From: Eubacteriales bacterium
GTDB taxonomy: Bacteria > Bacillota > Clostridia > Tissierellales > GPF-1
Direction: 5' to 3'
Length of the DNA: 59,165 bases
NCBI GenBank assembly: GCA_030625815.1
Contig: DAOUQF010000007.1
Coordinates: forward strand, 1 to 59,165
Position 1 is the first letter of the stretch. Each line of letters starts with the position of its first letter. A program made the position numbers and the translations under genes. Under the pieces are notes generated by a model, which had not been told where the DNA came from, searched no databases, and worked only from the letters and a program-made list of their open reading frames with translations. Shown here piece by piece: positions 8,889 through 18,006 of this stretch.

Positions 8889-9113
8889 ATGTTGCGTCTT
8901 ACCCTTGACTGCATGGGCGATTTTTGCCCCGTACCCATCTTGAAACTCGAGCGAGCCCTCGAGACTCTCCCCGAGGGAGAATCCTTGATGCTCGTCTGCG
9001 ATCACAGCTGCGTAGTCGAAAGCGTCAGCGACTTTCTCGCTCATCGTTCCTACTCCTATGAGATGGAAGAGGTAATGAACGGCGTCTGGGAAATCATCAT
9101 CACGTCCGAATAG
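8889..9113 (+). CDS. TusA-family sulfur carrier (single, divergent copy)
   Basis: 74 residues. AGGAGG at 8878-8884 sits 5 bases before the ATG at 8889; an upstream in-frame ATG at 8871 lies ahead of that site and is unlikely. The TusA fold signature CPVPILKLERAL carries the sulfur-accepting Cys13. A second cysteine lies in a CDHSC stretch that resembles the IDHSC of the two TusA copies at 10952 and 11273, while the rest is quite diverged from them. TusA proteins pass persulfide sulfur between partners. It is divergent from the amino-sugar operon and ends four bases from the convergent LysR gene. Confidence 0.85.
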   Translation: MLRLTLDCMGDFCPVPILKLERALETLPEGESLMLVCDHSCVVESVSDFLAHRSYSYEMEEVMNGVWEIIITSE

Positions 9114-9117
9114 CCGA

Positions 9118-10020
9118 TTAACAGAATGCTTTGTTCCCTAATTTTTGAAAGGTTTGAATCGATTCTCGACTCGTTGCCGATAAGTGCTCCAATGGCTTAT
9201 GCACCAAATAAATATTGTAATGCAGGTCCAGCTCATTGATCTGGATCTTTTTATATGCTTTGGAATAGAGTTCCCGTTTTACTGTGGGATACGGCAGCAT
9301 CGCGATCCCATAGGAATTAAACAAGGCGTTTTTCACAGCCCCGATCGAATCGATTTTAAACAGCACCTTCAACAATTCCTTATCCATCCCTTTTTCGGTG
9401 ATCTTTCGATACAATTCATCATAAAGATGCTCCGAATTCGACTGCATAATCAGATCGTATTCAAATAACTCTTCCATTTGAATCTCCTGAGGAATCGAAT
9501 AGGTTTCGGAGGCAACCATTACAATCTGCTCTTCCGCAATCTTCACGATTTCAAGCCCCTCGATCCATTTCGTCGGCAGGCTGGTAATCACCCCAAAATC
9601 GGATATATCATTTTGCACATCAGCAATGATCCGATCCAATTCCGAAGTTACCAAATCGTATTGATGATCGGGATGAACCTTTTTGATTCGGAATAAAACA
9701 CAAGGCATGGAATAGGTGACCAAGGATTTGGTCGCGCTGATTCGCACACTGCTGGATTTTTTTGCGTAATTGTCAATTTCTTCTAGCATTTTGCTATAAG
9801 TATTCATAATATTTTCCGAATATTTATATACAATTTTTCCCAATTCTGTTGGTACCACGCCACGATTTGATCGTTCCATCAACTCGTAACCCAGCGAATC
9901 CTCAAATTTTTGCATCATCTGACTTAAGGCTGATTGAGAGATATGAGACTGATTTGCTACTTTCGAGATGCTTTTGTTCTCGATAATCTGTCGATAATAC
10001 ATCAGAGTGTCTAAATTCAT
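9118..10020 (-). CDS. LysR-family transcriptional regulator
   Basis: 300 residues, typical LTTR length. N-terminal winged helix-turn-helix in residues 1-60 (MNLDTLMYYRQIIE, then ANQSHISQSALSQMMQKFE), followed by a periplasmic-binding-like effector domain. It is divergently placed against the YeeE-TusA-thioredoxin reductase operon starting at 10222, the usual LTTR arrangement for control of the neighbour. A 24-base inverted repeat lies 25 bases before its start. The effector is probably a sulfur compound if it controls the neighbouring operon; that is inference. Confidence 0.9.
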   Translation of the reverse strand: MNLDTLMYYRQIIENKSISKVANQSHISQSALSQMMQKFEDSLGYELMERSNRGVVPTELGKIVYKYSENIMNTYSKMLEEIDNYAKKSSSVRISATKSLVTYSMPCVLFRIKKVHPDHQYDLVTSELDRIIADVQNDISDFGVITSLPTKWIEGLEIVKIAEEQIVMVASETYSIPQEIQMEELFEYDLIMQSNSEHLYDELYRKITEKGMDKELLKVLFKIDSIGAVKNALFNSYGIAMLPYPTVKRELYSKAYKKIQINELDLHYNIYLVHKPLEHLSATSRESIQTFQKLGNKAFC

Positions 10021-10044
10021 GCGATTCTTCCCCTCTTTCCTCTC

Positions 10045-10068
10045 GTCTTGTTAAGTTCTTAACAAGAC
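10045..10068. promoter_or_regulatory. Inverted repeat, candidate LysR operator
   Basis: Perfect 11-base arms GTCTTGTTAAG and CTTAACAAGAC around TT, between the divergent lysR gene and the sulfur operon. It contains the T-N11-A spacing typical of LTTR sites and has no T tract, so it does not look like a terminator. Confidence 0.55.
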
Positions 10069-10221
10069 CCGTTCTTATTTTACATTAATATCTCCGATAG
10101 CACTATTAATATTTCTTATATTGTATCACGAAAGTCTATGCTTTTAAATTAACGATCTATGTTAGACTATTCACGAGAGATTGTTAAAACTGTCACAATG
10201 ATGAATGGAGGAGTGAGTACC

Positions 10222-10923
10222 ATGCCTGAAAACACACAAACTACGGCCACTTCTTCTACGGGTTCAATTCGCCGTTCTTCAACGCGCGCACCCCGAAAGA
10301 AGAAGAAAAACATGATTCCTTTTGGCGTCGGTTTATTGGTCATTATCGTTTTGATCGGCTTTCTGCTTGGTCAAAAAAATGCAACCGTCGGGCTTTTCTG
10401 GATCTTTGGTATTAGTTTCGGCTTTGTATTACAAAAAGCTCGGTTCTGTTTTACCGCATCCATGCGCGATCCTTACTTGACGGGAGGAACTTCATTAACC
10501 CGTGCCGTAATTATTGCTTTTGCACTTACTACGATCGGCTTTACAGCCATCAAATACGGCGCCTATGTAAAGGGCTTGCCAATTCCAGGTATGAGCTATG
10601 TTGTTCCAGTTAGTGCCGCAACCGTGATCGGTGCCTTTTTGTTCGGTATCGGCATGGTTATCGCCGGTGGCTGCGCATCAGGTACATTGATGAGAAACGG
10701 CGAAGGTTTCATGATGCAATGGCTTGTATTGGTATTCTTTATTACTGGTTCCCTATGGGGCGCCCACGATTTTGGCTGGTGGAAAGAGGTCTTTATTTCT
10801 AACGGTCCTTCCGTATTCCTTCCGGATGTATTCGGTTGGTTTGGAGCTCTTGCATTGCAACTTTTGGTTCTTTTAGGACTCTTTGTCTTTGCAACCAAGT
10901 ATGAACAAAAAAAATCAGCGTAA
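10222..10923 (+). CDS. YeeE/YedE (TsuA-like) sulfur transporter, N-terminal half
   Basis: 233 residues. Start at 10222 is preceded by GGAGGAG with 8 bases spacing; an ATG further upstream lacks a site. After a Ser/Thr/Arg/Lys-rich cytoplasmic tail come about five transmembrane helices. Conserved half-motifs of the YeeE/YedE family are present: KARFCFTAS and IAGGCASGTL, each with a cysteine used in the known thiosulfate path of TsuA. Family members are normally one chain of about 330-400 residues with two such halves; here the second half is a separate gene at 11528. First gene of the five-gene sulfur operon. Predicted role: import of thiosulfate or a related sulfur oxyanion. Confidence 0.85.
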   Translation: MPENTQTTATSSTGSIRRSSTRAPRKKKKNMIPFGVGLLVIIVLIGFLLGQKNATVGLFWIFGISFGFVLQKARFCFTASMRDPYLTGGTSLTRAVIIAFALTTIGFTAIKYGAYVKGLPIPGMSYVVPVSAATVIGAFLFGIGMVIAGGCASGTLMRNGEGFMMQWLVLVFFITGSLWGAHDFGWWKEVFISNGPSVFLPDVFGWFGALALQLLVLLGLFVFATKYEQKKSA

Positions 10924-10951
10924 ATATAATCGAATTTAGGAGGAAATGAAA

Positions 10952-11182
10952 ATGGCAAAAGAAATCGTAATTGACTCTCTAGGTGAAGCTTGCCCAGTAC
11001 CTTTGGTAAAAGCACAAAACGCTATTAAAGAAATGGAAATCGGCGATGTATTGATTGTTCAAATCGATCATAGCTGTGCGATGAAAAACCTTCCCGAGTG
11101 GGCACGCAAAGACGGCCACAATGTTGAAGTCGAAGAAGTTGACGACGGCGAGTGGGAAGTTATTATCGAAAAAGCAAAATAA
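10952..11182 (+). CDS. TusA-family sulfur carrier, tandem copy 1
   Basis: 76 residues. AGGAGGA lies 7 bases before ATG 10952; the ATG at 10946 is too close to the site. TusA fold with GEACPVPLVKAQ, sulfur-accepting Cys14, and a second cysteine in IDHSCAMKN. Located between the two halves of the YeeE transporter. YeeE/TusA pairs (TsuA/TsuB) are an established unit in which the TusA-like partner handles imported thiosulfate sulfur inside the cell. Differs from the following copy by one residue (Val6 versus Ile6). Confidence 0.93.
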   Translation: MAKEIVIDSLGEACPVPLVKAQNAIKEMEIGDVLIVQIDHSCAMKNLPEWARKDGHNVEVEEVDDGEWEVIIEKAK

Positions 11183-11272
11183 GTAAACCATTAAAACCAC
11201 AATTCAATTTAATCCACAATTAAATTAGAATCCACAATCCTAATAATTATAAAATCTGAGGAGGAAACAAAA

Positions 11273-11503
11273 ATGGCAAAGGAAATTATAATCGACTCTC
11301 TAGGTGAAGCTTGTCCAGTACCTTTGGTAAAAGCACAAAACGCTATTAAAGAAATGGAAATCGGCGATGTATTGATTGTTCAAATCGATCATAGCTGCGC
11401 AATGAAAAACCTTCCAGAATGGGCGCGTAAAGACGGCCACAACGTTGAAGTCGAAGAAGTTGACGACGGCGAGTGGGAAGTTATTATCGAGAAAGCAAAA
11501 TAG
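11273..11503 (+). CDS. TusA-family sulfur carrier, tandem copy 2
   Basis: 76 residues, own ribosome site GAGGAGG and a 90-base AT-rich spacer after copy 1. Identical to copy 1 except Ile for Val at residue 6. I count 14 single-base differences over 231 bases, all but one silent (one in the stop codon). Same catalytic Cys14 in GEACPVPLVKAQ. Functionally it should be interchangeable with copy 1, perhaps providing dosage or serving the second transporter half that starts 24 bases downstream. Confidence 0.93.
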   Translation: MAKEIIIDSLGEACPVPLVKAQNAIKEMEIGDVLIVQIDHSCAMKNLPEWARKDGHNVEVEEVDDGEWEVIIEKAK

Positions 11504-11527
11504 GCCTATACTGGACGGAGGGATAAC

Positions 11528-12085
11528 ATGGCGAACGAAAAAAAATTCTTCGATCGCGTTAAACAAAACCAATTCTATAAGAAATGGTTTAAAAGCGCCT
11601 TCACTTATGTGACCGGAGCAGTCCTTCTATCGGTTCTTCAAGTAGCAACCTTGGCATCCACTGGAAACCCTTGGGGAGTTTCCGGCGTATTTGCAAACTG
11701 GGGCGCATGGATTTATGAAGCATTCGGTGGAAGTGTAGACAAGTGGTACTATTTCAGCAGCGAAGGCGCGCAAAACGTGCTCAATGCCGGAATTATGAAT
11801 CACCCTGGTTCATGGAGAAACATCGGGATTATCTTTGGTGCTCTTCTTGCAACCTTACTGGCTTCACAATTTAAGATCAAAAAAATCAAGAATAAAAAAC
11901 AAGTGGCTGCTGCAATCCTTGGCGGACTTTTGATGGGTTACGGAGCTCGAATCGCCTATGGGTGTAACATCGGTGCCTTGTACAGCGGCATTAGCTCCCT
12001 GTCATTATCTGGTTGGGTATTCCTTGTTGGCATATTCAGTGGAGCCGTTGTTGGAAGTAAAATATTAGTTAAATTCTTTATGTAA
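11528..12085 (+). CDS. YeeE/YedE (TsuA-like) sulfur transporter, C-terminal half
   Basis: 185 residues, start with GGAGGGA ahead. About four to five transmembrane helices. The stretch GARIAYGCNIGALYSGISSLSLSG is split here as GARIAYGCNIGALYSGI and SLSLSGW; it matches the last part of YeeE/YedE proteins, with the third conserved cysteine in GCNIG. The amphipathic N-terminal part (VFANWGAWIYEAFG) matches the middle of full-length members. Together with the protein at 10222 it should rebuild a full two-half transporter. The two-gene split, with the tusA pair in between, is the notable feature. Confidence 0.84.
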   Translation: MANEKKFFDRVKQNQFYKKWFKSAFTYVTGAVLLSVLQVATLASTGNPWGVSGVFANWGAWIYEAFGGSVDKWYYFSSEGAQNVLNAGIMNHPGSWRNIGIIFGALLATLLASQFKIKKIKNKKQVAAAILGGLLMGYGARIAYGCNIGALYSGISSLSLSGWVFLVGIFSGAVVGSKILVKFFM

Positions 12086-12103
12086 TCTTAGGGGGAAAAG
12101 AAA

Positions 12104-13339
12104 ATGGCGAGAGAGAAAAAAATCGAAAATTATGATGTAGTCATTATCGGCGGCGGTCCTGCAGGCTTGACTGCAGCGATCTACGCAGGCCGCGCTCGAT
12201 TGAAGACAATCCTAATCGAAAAAGCTTTGATCGGCGGCTTGGCTACGTACACAAATGAAATTGCAAACTATCCTGGATTCCCGGATTCTCCCAAAGGGGA
12301 AACCATCACGAATCTAATGAAAGACCAAGCGAAAAATATGGGTGTTGATTTCAAATTGACTGCTGTTAAAAGCGTTGAATTGAATGGCGATGAAAAAGTT
12401 GTTGAAACTTTCCGCAACAAGTATCTAGCAAAAACCGTCATTATCGCAACCGGCGGACGCAACCGTGTGACTGGCGCGAAAAATGAAGAAAAATACTTGT
12501 TTGACAAGGGTATTTCTTTCTGTGCGACTTGTGATGCGGCAGCAAACACGGACAAGCATGTTGTTGTGATCGGCTCTGGCGATGCAGCGATCGAAGAAGG
12601 CATGTTCCTTACTAGATTCGCTAGCAAAGTTACTGTTTCTGTTATGCATGACGAAGGCACAATGGATTGTAACGAAATCGCGAAAGAAGCGGCAATGGCA
12701 AACGAAAAGATGGAATTCGTTTGGAATACCGTTGTTGACAGTTTTGAAGGCGATGACGACTACTTGAAAACTGTTGTGATGAAGAATGTGAAAACAGGCG
12801 AATTGCTTCCTATTGATTGCGACAACTGCTTCGAGTTCATCGGATACATCCCTAACACGGAATTATTCGAAGAACAAATCGAAATGACTGGACGCAAGTA
12901 CATCATGACAAATGACAAGATGGAAACAAGCCTTCCAGGCGTATTCGCAATTGGTGATGTTCGTGAAAAATGGTTGAAGCAAATCGCGACAGCAGTTGGC
13001 GACGGTGCGATTGCCGGTATGGCTGCTGAAAGCTACATTGCTGAAACTGAAACTTTCGAAGAGCATATCATGCAATCTGCAAAACCTGGTTTGATCTACG
13101 TTTACAATGCAATTGACGCAGACAGCCGTGCATTCCTTCAAACGATCGAAAAGATCGAAACGGATGCTGCCGGCGCGATCTCGGTCAATCGAATTGACGT
13201 TTACAAATCAACTGGTCTTGCTGATCGTCTTGGCATCAAAGCTTTCCCAGCTGTTGTTACAACAGAAGGCGGCAAAATTGCACATACTTTGACAACAGAT
13301 CTTACAGAAGAATCTATCAAATCCGCATTAAACCTATAA
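12104..13339 (+). CDS. Thioredoxin reductase-like flavoprotein with C-terminal thioredoxin-fold domain lacking CxxC
   Basis: 411 residues. Residues 1-310 are a thioredoxin reductase: FAD motif VIIGGGPAGLTAA near 13, redox pair CATC at 140-143, NAD(P) motif VVIGSGDAAIEEG, and FAIGDVR near 285. Residues about 320-411 form a thioredoxin-like domain (PGLIYVYNAIDADSRAF, then IKAFPAVVTTEGG with the cis-proline), but the place of WCxxC is filled by NAIDADS and no cysteine is present after the reductase part. Ordinary thioredoxin reductases end near residue 310. As last gene of the sulfur operon it probably reduces persulfides or a TusA/YeeE-linked intermediate. Reductant specificity and the role of the redox-dead domain are unknown. 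Confidence 0.87.
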   Translation: MAREKKIENYDVVIIGGGPAGLTAAIYAGRARLKTILIEKALIGGLATYTNEIANYPGFPDSPKGETITNLMKDQAKNMGVDFKLTAVKSVELNGDEKVVETFRNKYLAKTVIIATGGRNRVTGAKNEEKYLFDKGISFCATCDAAANTDKHVVVIGSGDAAIEEGMFLTRFASKVTVSVMHDEGTMDCNEIAKEAAMANEKMEFVWNTVVDSFEGDDDYLKTVVMKNVKTGELLPIDCDNCFEFIGYIPNTELFEEQIEMTGRKYIMTNDKMETSLPGVFAIGDVREKWLKQIATAVGDGAIAGMAAESYIAETETFEEHIMQSAKPGLIYVYNAIDADSRAFLQTIEKIETDAAGAISVNRIDVYKSTGLADRLGIKAFPAVVTTEGGKIAHTLTTDLTEESIKSALNL

Positions 13340-13346
13340 GACAATC

Positions 13347-13382
13347 AAAAAGCGCCTATCCGATTTCGGATAGGCGCTTTTT
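13347..13382. terminator. Bidirectional intrinsic terminator
   Basis: Perfect 16-base-pair stem from 13347-13362 and 13367-13382 with an ATTT loop; A-run on the left arm and T-run on the right arm make it work in both directions. It separates the convergent sulfur operon and the glycine cleavage operon. Confidence 0.93.
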
Positions 13383-13401
13383 CTATGCTGAAAGTTAATT
13401 C

Positions 13402-14796
13402 TTATTTTCTTTTGCGTACAGGCGCGATATGAATTGCCTCTCCCAACAAACCTCCAGCCGCTTCATGCACCGCCTCCGACAAAGTCGGATGGGCATGGAC
13501 CGTATGAAAAACATCTGCCGCCGTCAGTTCATTTTGAATCGCCAAGGTCGCTTCATGAATCAGATCCGAAGCATGAGGTCCCATAATCTGCGCCCCCAGT
13601 AATTTCCCCTCCTCATTGGCAATCCACTTGACAAATCCATCAGATTCACCAAGACTCACAGCCTTGCCATTGGCAGCAAAGGAGAACTTGCTTGTCCTGC
13701 ACACCTGTCCGGTTCGCTTGCAGCCAGCCTCTGTCATGCCCACGGAAGAAACTTCCGGAAGGGTGAAGACACAGCTTGGGACAATGCGCCCCTCTGGCTC
13801 CTCCTGCAGAAGAGCATGCTCAACTGCCGCCACGGCTTGATGAGACGCCGAATGCGCCAGTAGGCAAATGCCGTTGCAATCACCGATGGCATAGATCCCA
13901 GTTTGATTGGTCTGATAAAAGGAATTGACTAAAATTCCGTCCGCTTCAAACTGAATCTCAGCTTCCGTCAAGGCTTTCTCATCAAAGGATGGAACCCGGC
14001 CAGTCGCCATCAAAACGCGATCTGCCTGCCATTCCACCATGCCTTTCGCACCTTCAGCCACAACCTTCAATCCCGTTTGATCTGCCTCGATAAATTTCAC
14101 CTGAGTCTTCAAGGCAAATTCGATCCCTTTTTTCTTCAACAGAACCTGCATCCGTTTGGATACATCCTTGTCGAGATGAGAAAGGATCTGATCGCCGAAT
14201 TCCACGACACAAACCCTTGTTCCCAGGGTTGAAAAAATGCTTGCAAACTCCATGCCCACAACGCCGCCGCCGATCACAACCAAACGTTCCGGTTGGCTAT
14301 CAATGGAAAGCAGTTCGCGACTCGTCACGACACCGGGCAAATCAGCCCCTGGAATTCGCAATACCCTTGATTGTGATCCTGTTGCCAAAAAGACAAAGTC
14401 TGCTTCCCGAACAACATCAACCCCCTCCCCAAGGACGTGAACACGTTGCCCGGGAAGGATCTTCGCCTCTCCCACAAGATGTTCAATCTTATTGGCTTTG
14501 ATCAATTGTTCGATTCCGGACACCAGCTGAGCGACAACCTCATCTTTTCGGGATTTGATCCTTGGAAAATCAGGCTTTGCCGTCCCCGCCAAAATTCCAT
14601 ATTCATCCGCATGCTGAACCAGTGAAAACACCTCGGCGCTGCGTACCCAAGCCTTGGTTGGAATACAACCAATGTTCAGACAGGTTCCCCCAATCCATTC
14701 TTTCTCGATCAAGGTAACCGTCGCGCCCAATTGTGCCGCGCGAATCGCCGCTGCATACCCCGCAGGTCCTGCTCCCACTACGATTACGCTAGCCAT
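13402..14796 (-). CDS. lpdA: Dihydrolipoyl dehydrogenase (glycine cleavage L protein)
   Basis: 464 residues, full length. FAD motif [18 protein letters not shown] at the N terminus, redox-active disulfide [13 protein letters not shown] (Cys39, Cys44), NAD motif [13 protein letters not shown], second FAD strand YAIGDCN and the C-terminal catalytic HAHPTLSE His-Glu pair. It reoxidises dihydrolipoyl GcvH to regenerate NADH. Its start overlaps the end of gcvPB by 8 bases, so it is the last gene of the glycine cleavage operon, and a role in this system rather than in pyruvate dehydrogenase is indicated. Confidence 0.95.
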   Translation of the reverse strand: MASVIVVGAGPAGYAAAIRAAQLGATVTLIEKEWIGGTCLNIGCIPTKAWVRSAEVFSLVQHADEYGILAGTAKPDFPRIKSRKDEVVAQLVSGIEQLIKANKIEHLVGEAKILPGQRVHVLGEGVDVVREADFVFLATGSQSRVLRIPGADLPGVVTSRELLSIDSQPERLVVIGGGVVGMEFASIFSTLGTRVCVVEFGDQILSHLDKDVSKRMQVLLKKKGIEFALKTQVKFIEADQTGLKVVAEGAKGMVEWQADRVLMATGRVPSFDEKALTEAEIQFEADGILVNSFYQTNQTGIYAIGDCNGICLLAHSASHQAVAAVEHALLQEEPEGRIVPSCVFTLPEVSSVGMTEAGCKRTGQVCRTSKFSFAANGKAVSLGESDGFVKWIANEEGKLLGAQIMGPHASDLIHEATLAIQNELTAADVFHTVHAHPTLSEAVHEAAGGLLGEAIHIAPVRKRK

Positions 14797-16261
14797 GGTT
14801 TTCCTCCTTCACCCAACGAAGCACTGGCTTTCTTGCCGCCCGAACCTCGTCGACTCGTCGAATAATCGTATTGATTGGCGCATTTTTCAATAACTCTGGA
14901 GATTCCTTCGCCTCTTTTGCAATCTCAATCATGGCATCGCAGAAGGCATCCAGGATTTCTAGACTCTCAGTCTCTGTCGGTTCGATCATCAATGCATTAT
15001 GCACGATCAATGGGAAATAAATTGTAGGCGGATGATAGCCGTGATCCAAGAGACGCTTTGCCACATCCAAAGTCGTAACCTCAATTTCCGATACACACTT
15101 CAATCCATCCAAAACAAATTCATGCTTGCAGATCGTATCAAAGGGCAAAATATAATCTTCCTTGAGCCGGGCTTGCATATAGTTCGCATTCAAAACAGCC
15201 ATCTCACTGGCCGCTCTAAGCCCCTCTGCGCCCATGGTCAAAATATAGGTATACGCGCGCACAAGCACACCGAAATTGCCGTAAAAGCCCTTCATTTTAC
15301 CAATGGATAGGGGCCGATCATATTCGAAACGATAACGATCCTCTTCCTTCATAATCACTGGCTTCGGCAAAAACTCCGCAACTCGCTGCTTTACGCCAAC
15401 GGGACCTGCACCAGGACCGCCTCCACCGTGCGGCGTCGACATCGTCTTATGCAAATTCAGATGCACAATATCAAATCCCATATCTCCAGGCCGTGATTTT
15501 CCCATAACCGCATTGAGATTCGCGCCATCATAATACAATAGACCACCAGCCTCATGGATCAGATCTGCAATCTCTTTGATATTTTTCTCAAACAATCCCA
15601 GGGTGCTTGGATTGGTCAGCATCAAACCTGCAATCTCATCGTTCAGCACCGCTTTTAGGGCTTCTACATCCACCCCGCCGGTTTCATCCGACGGCACTTC
15701 AACAATTTCAAAGCCAACCATCGCTGCCGTTGCCGGGTTGGTTCCATGAGCCGTATCCGGAACAATAATCTTGGTTCGCTTCTCATCGTTTCTTGCGTCA
15801 TGATACGCCTTGACCATCATTATCCCCGCCAATTCGCCATGCGCTCCGGCTGCAGGCTGCAAAGAAACAGCGTCCATCCCGGTGATTTCTGCTAACTTCA
15901 ACTCCAGGTCATACAGCAAGCCCAAAGCACCCTGTGCGCTTTCTTCCGGTTGCAACGGATGAATACAGGTAAACCCAGGCAATGCGGCAATCTCCTCATT
16001 GATCTTCGGATTGTATTTCATGGTACAGGAACCCAATGGGTAAAATCCCGTATCCACGCCAAAGTTCTTGTTGGAAAGATTGGTATAGTGTCGAACCACT
16101 TGATTCTCCGATACCTCCGGCAATTCCGCTTTCCCTTCACGTTGCAGTTCCGCTGGAAAAAGATTGCTCACTTCGATTCCAGTAAAATCATCAGCCGGCA
16201 ACGAAAAGCCTTTCCTTCCCGGTTTAGAGATTTCAAAAATTAATTGATCATATTGAATCAT
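14789..16261 (-). CDS. gcvPB: Glycine dehydrogenase (decarboxylating) subunit 2
   Basis: 490 residues. PLP-binding half of a split P protein: [18 protein letters not shown] holds the Schiff-base lysine near residue 270, preceded by [12 protein letters not shown]. It decarboxylates glycine and moves the aminomethyl group to lipoyl GcvH, together with the product of the upstream gene. The four-base overlap with gcvPA (ATGA) fits equal production of the two subunits. The split P protein is common in Firmicutes and archaea. Confidence 0.96.
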   Translation of the reverse strand: MIQYDQLIFEISKPGRKGFSLPADDFTGIEVSNLFPAELQREGKAELPEVSENQVVRHYTNLSNKNFGVDTGFYPLGSCTMKYNPKINEEIAALPGFTCIHPLQPEESAQGALGLLYDLELKLAEITGMDAVSLQPAAGAHGELAGIMMVKAYHDARNDEKRTKIIVPDTAHGTNPATAAMVGFEIVEVPSDETGGVDVEALKAVLNDEIAGLMLTNPSTLGLFEKNIKEIADLIHEAGGLLYYDGANLNAVMGKSRPGDMGFDIVHLNLHKTMSTPHGGGGPGAGPVGVKQRVAEFLPKPVIMKEEDRYRFEYDRPLSIGKMKGFYGNFGVLVRAYTYILTMGAEGLRAASEMAVLNANYMQARLKEDYILPFDTICKHEFVLDGLKCVSEIEVTTLDVAKRLLDHGYHPPTIYFPLIVHNALMIEPTETESLEILDAFCDAMIEIAKEAKESPELLKNAPINTIIRRVDEVRAARKPVLRWVKEENHG

Positions 16262-17592
16262 AGGATCGCCTCCATTACTTGAACCAGATGATCCATTTCA
16301 TCCTTGGTTCTCTTCTCGGTCGCACAAAGAATCATTTGATTCTCTTTTTTGCCAGTCAGGGCATAGCCGCCAATAATGCCATTTTCCAATAGCGCTTGAT
16401 TGACTTCTTTTGCCGATTTTGGCAATTCAACTGTAAATTCGCGGAAGAACGGCTGATCGTTCACAGCCTTTATTTTCCCGGACTCAAGCAATTCCCGCTT
16501 CAAATAGGCTGCACGCTTGGCGGATTGCTCGGCAACTTCCACCAAACCCTCTTTGCCCATCGTTGCCATATAAATGGTCGCAATCAAGGCATTGAGGGCT
16601 TGATTCGAACATATATTAGATGTCGCTTTTCCTCGACGAATGTGCTGCTCCCTCGCTTGCAAGGTCAGGGTGAAGGCGCGTTTTCCATCCAAATCAACGG
16701 TTTGTCCCGCAATTCGGCCAGGAAGTTTTCTCATCAATTTCTTTGTAACCGCAATAAATCCCAGATGCGGCCCGCCAAAGCTGATGGTGTTTCCCAACGG
16801 CTGTCCCTCTCCAATTGCAATATCCGCTTCCCAATCAGCCGGCGTTCTCAAAATCGCCATGGAGATCGGATCCTGCATTAAAATGAAATGCGCCTTTTGT
16901 TGATGAGCAGCTGCCGAAACACCTTCTAAGTTCTCTACTACGCCATAGAAGTTTGGAGATTGAATCATCACCGCAATGGCTTCTGGATCCAACATTTCCT
17001 TCATGGCATCCAAGTCCGTGTGTCCATCTTTCTCGGGAATCTCCACGACCTCGATGGAACGGAAACGCATGTAGGTTTTCACGACTTCTTTCACTTCCGG
17101 ATTCAAGGTGGCAGAAATTAAAATCTTGCTTCCTTTATTGACTCCCGCGGACAGCATTGCCGCTTCCGCCGCTGCCGATGGTCCATCATACAAAGATGCA
17201 TTGGATACGGCCATTCCTGTCAATTCGCAAATCATCGTTTGAAACTCAAAGATCACCTGCAGGGTTCCCTGGCTGATTTCCGGCTGATACGGCGTATAGG
17301 AGGTTAAAAACTCGCTTCGCTGCACAAGGCTCGGAATAATCGCCGGAACCATATGATCATATGCGCCCGCTCCCAAGAAACAGGACGTGCCGTAACCAGA
17401 CAGATTTTGATCCGCTAATTTATGCATCATATCGCGTATTTCCATCTCTGATTTTGGTGCGCCAATCGCAAGCAATTCATTGAGTCGAAGGGCTTCTGGA
17501 ATGTCAGAAAATAATTGATCGACATCGGAAATTCCGAGTCGATCAAGCATTGCCCGAACATCCTCATCGGTATTCGGAATATATGGGAACAT
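16258..17592 (-). CDS. gcvPA: Glycine dehydrogenase (decarboxylating) subunit 1
   Basis: 444 residues from the ATG at 17592, which follows GAGGAG; a longer frame would run into the gcvH gene. Begins [16 protein letters not shown] as in GcvPA proteins. Features: [28 protein letters not shown] and [12 protein letters not shown], all typical of this non-PLP-lysine half that completes the active site. Only one base separates it from the gcvH stop codon. Confidence 0.96.
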   Translation of the reverse strand: MFPYIPNTDEDVRAMLDRLGISDVDQLFSDIPEALRLNELLAIGAPKSEMEIRDMMHKLADQNLSGYGTSCFLGAGAYDHMVPAIIPSLVQRSEFLTSYTPYQPEISQGTLQVIFEFQTMICELTGMAVSNASLYDGPSAAAEAAMLSAGVNKGSKILISATLNPEVKEVVKTYMRFRSIEVVEIPEKDGHTDLDAMKEMLDPEAIAVMIQSPNFYGVVENLEGVSAAAHQQKAHFILMQDPISMAILRTPADWEADIAIGEGQPLGNTISFGGPHLGFIAVTKKLMRKLPGRIAGQTVDLDGKRAFTLTLQAREQHIRRGKATSNICSNQALNALIATIYMATMGKEGLVEVAEQSAKRAAYLKRELLESGKIKAVNDQPFFREFTVELPKSAKEVNQALLENGIIGGYALTGKKENQMILCATEKRTKDEMDHLVQVMEAIL

Positions 17593-17593
17593 C

Positions 17594-17983
17594 TTACTCC
17601 TCCTCAGCTTCAGCAATAAATGCCTCGTATGCACCTGCGTTCATCAAGTCTTTCAATTGGCTCTCATCTGCCATTTCCACACATGCAATCCAATTCTCAT
17701 ACGGGTTTTCATTCATAGCTTCCGGTTCTTCTTCCAAGGCTTCATTGACTTCAACCACTCGTCCAGCTACAGGCAAGAAAATATCGTTTGCCGCTTTTAC
17801 TGACTCAATGGCGCAAAGCGTGTCTTCTTGTTCAAATTCTTCATCAATTTCCGGCAATTCTACGTAAACAATATCTCCCATTGCCTCTTGGGCATAGTCG
17901 CTAATTCCGATATACGCTTTATTCCCCTCAACGCGAACCCATTCATGATCCTTTGTGTACAACAATCCTTCTGCAATTTTCAT
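17594..17983 (-). CDS. gcvH: Glycine cleavage H protein (lipoyl carrier)
   Basis: 129 residues. Lipoyl domain with the attachment lysine Lys63 in AIESVKAANDIF, and the GISDYAQEAMGDIVYVELP strand typical of GcvH. It shuttles the aminomethyl group between P, T and L proteins. Good GGAGGAG ribosome site ahead; 23 bases after gcvT. Confidence 0.97.
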   Translation of the reverse strand: MKIAEGLLYTKDHEWVRVEGNKAYIGISDYAQEAMGDIVYVELPEIDEEFEQEDTLCAIESVKAANDIFLPVAGRVVEVNEALEEEPEAMNENPYENWIACVEMADESQLKDLMNAGAYEAFIAEAEEE

Positions 17984-18006
17984 CCGTGCTCCTCCTTCAA
18001 TTCTTC

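Larger units (their letters stand above)
10952..11503 (+). repeat. Tandem gene duplication (two 231-base tusA copies)
   Basis: Two direct copies at 10952-11182 and 11273-11503, about 94 percent identical in bases and differing by one residue. The 90-base spacer is AT-rich and not part of the repeat apart from the ribosome-site region. Confidence 0.95.
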
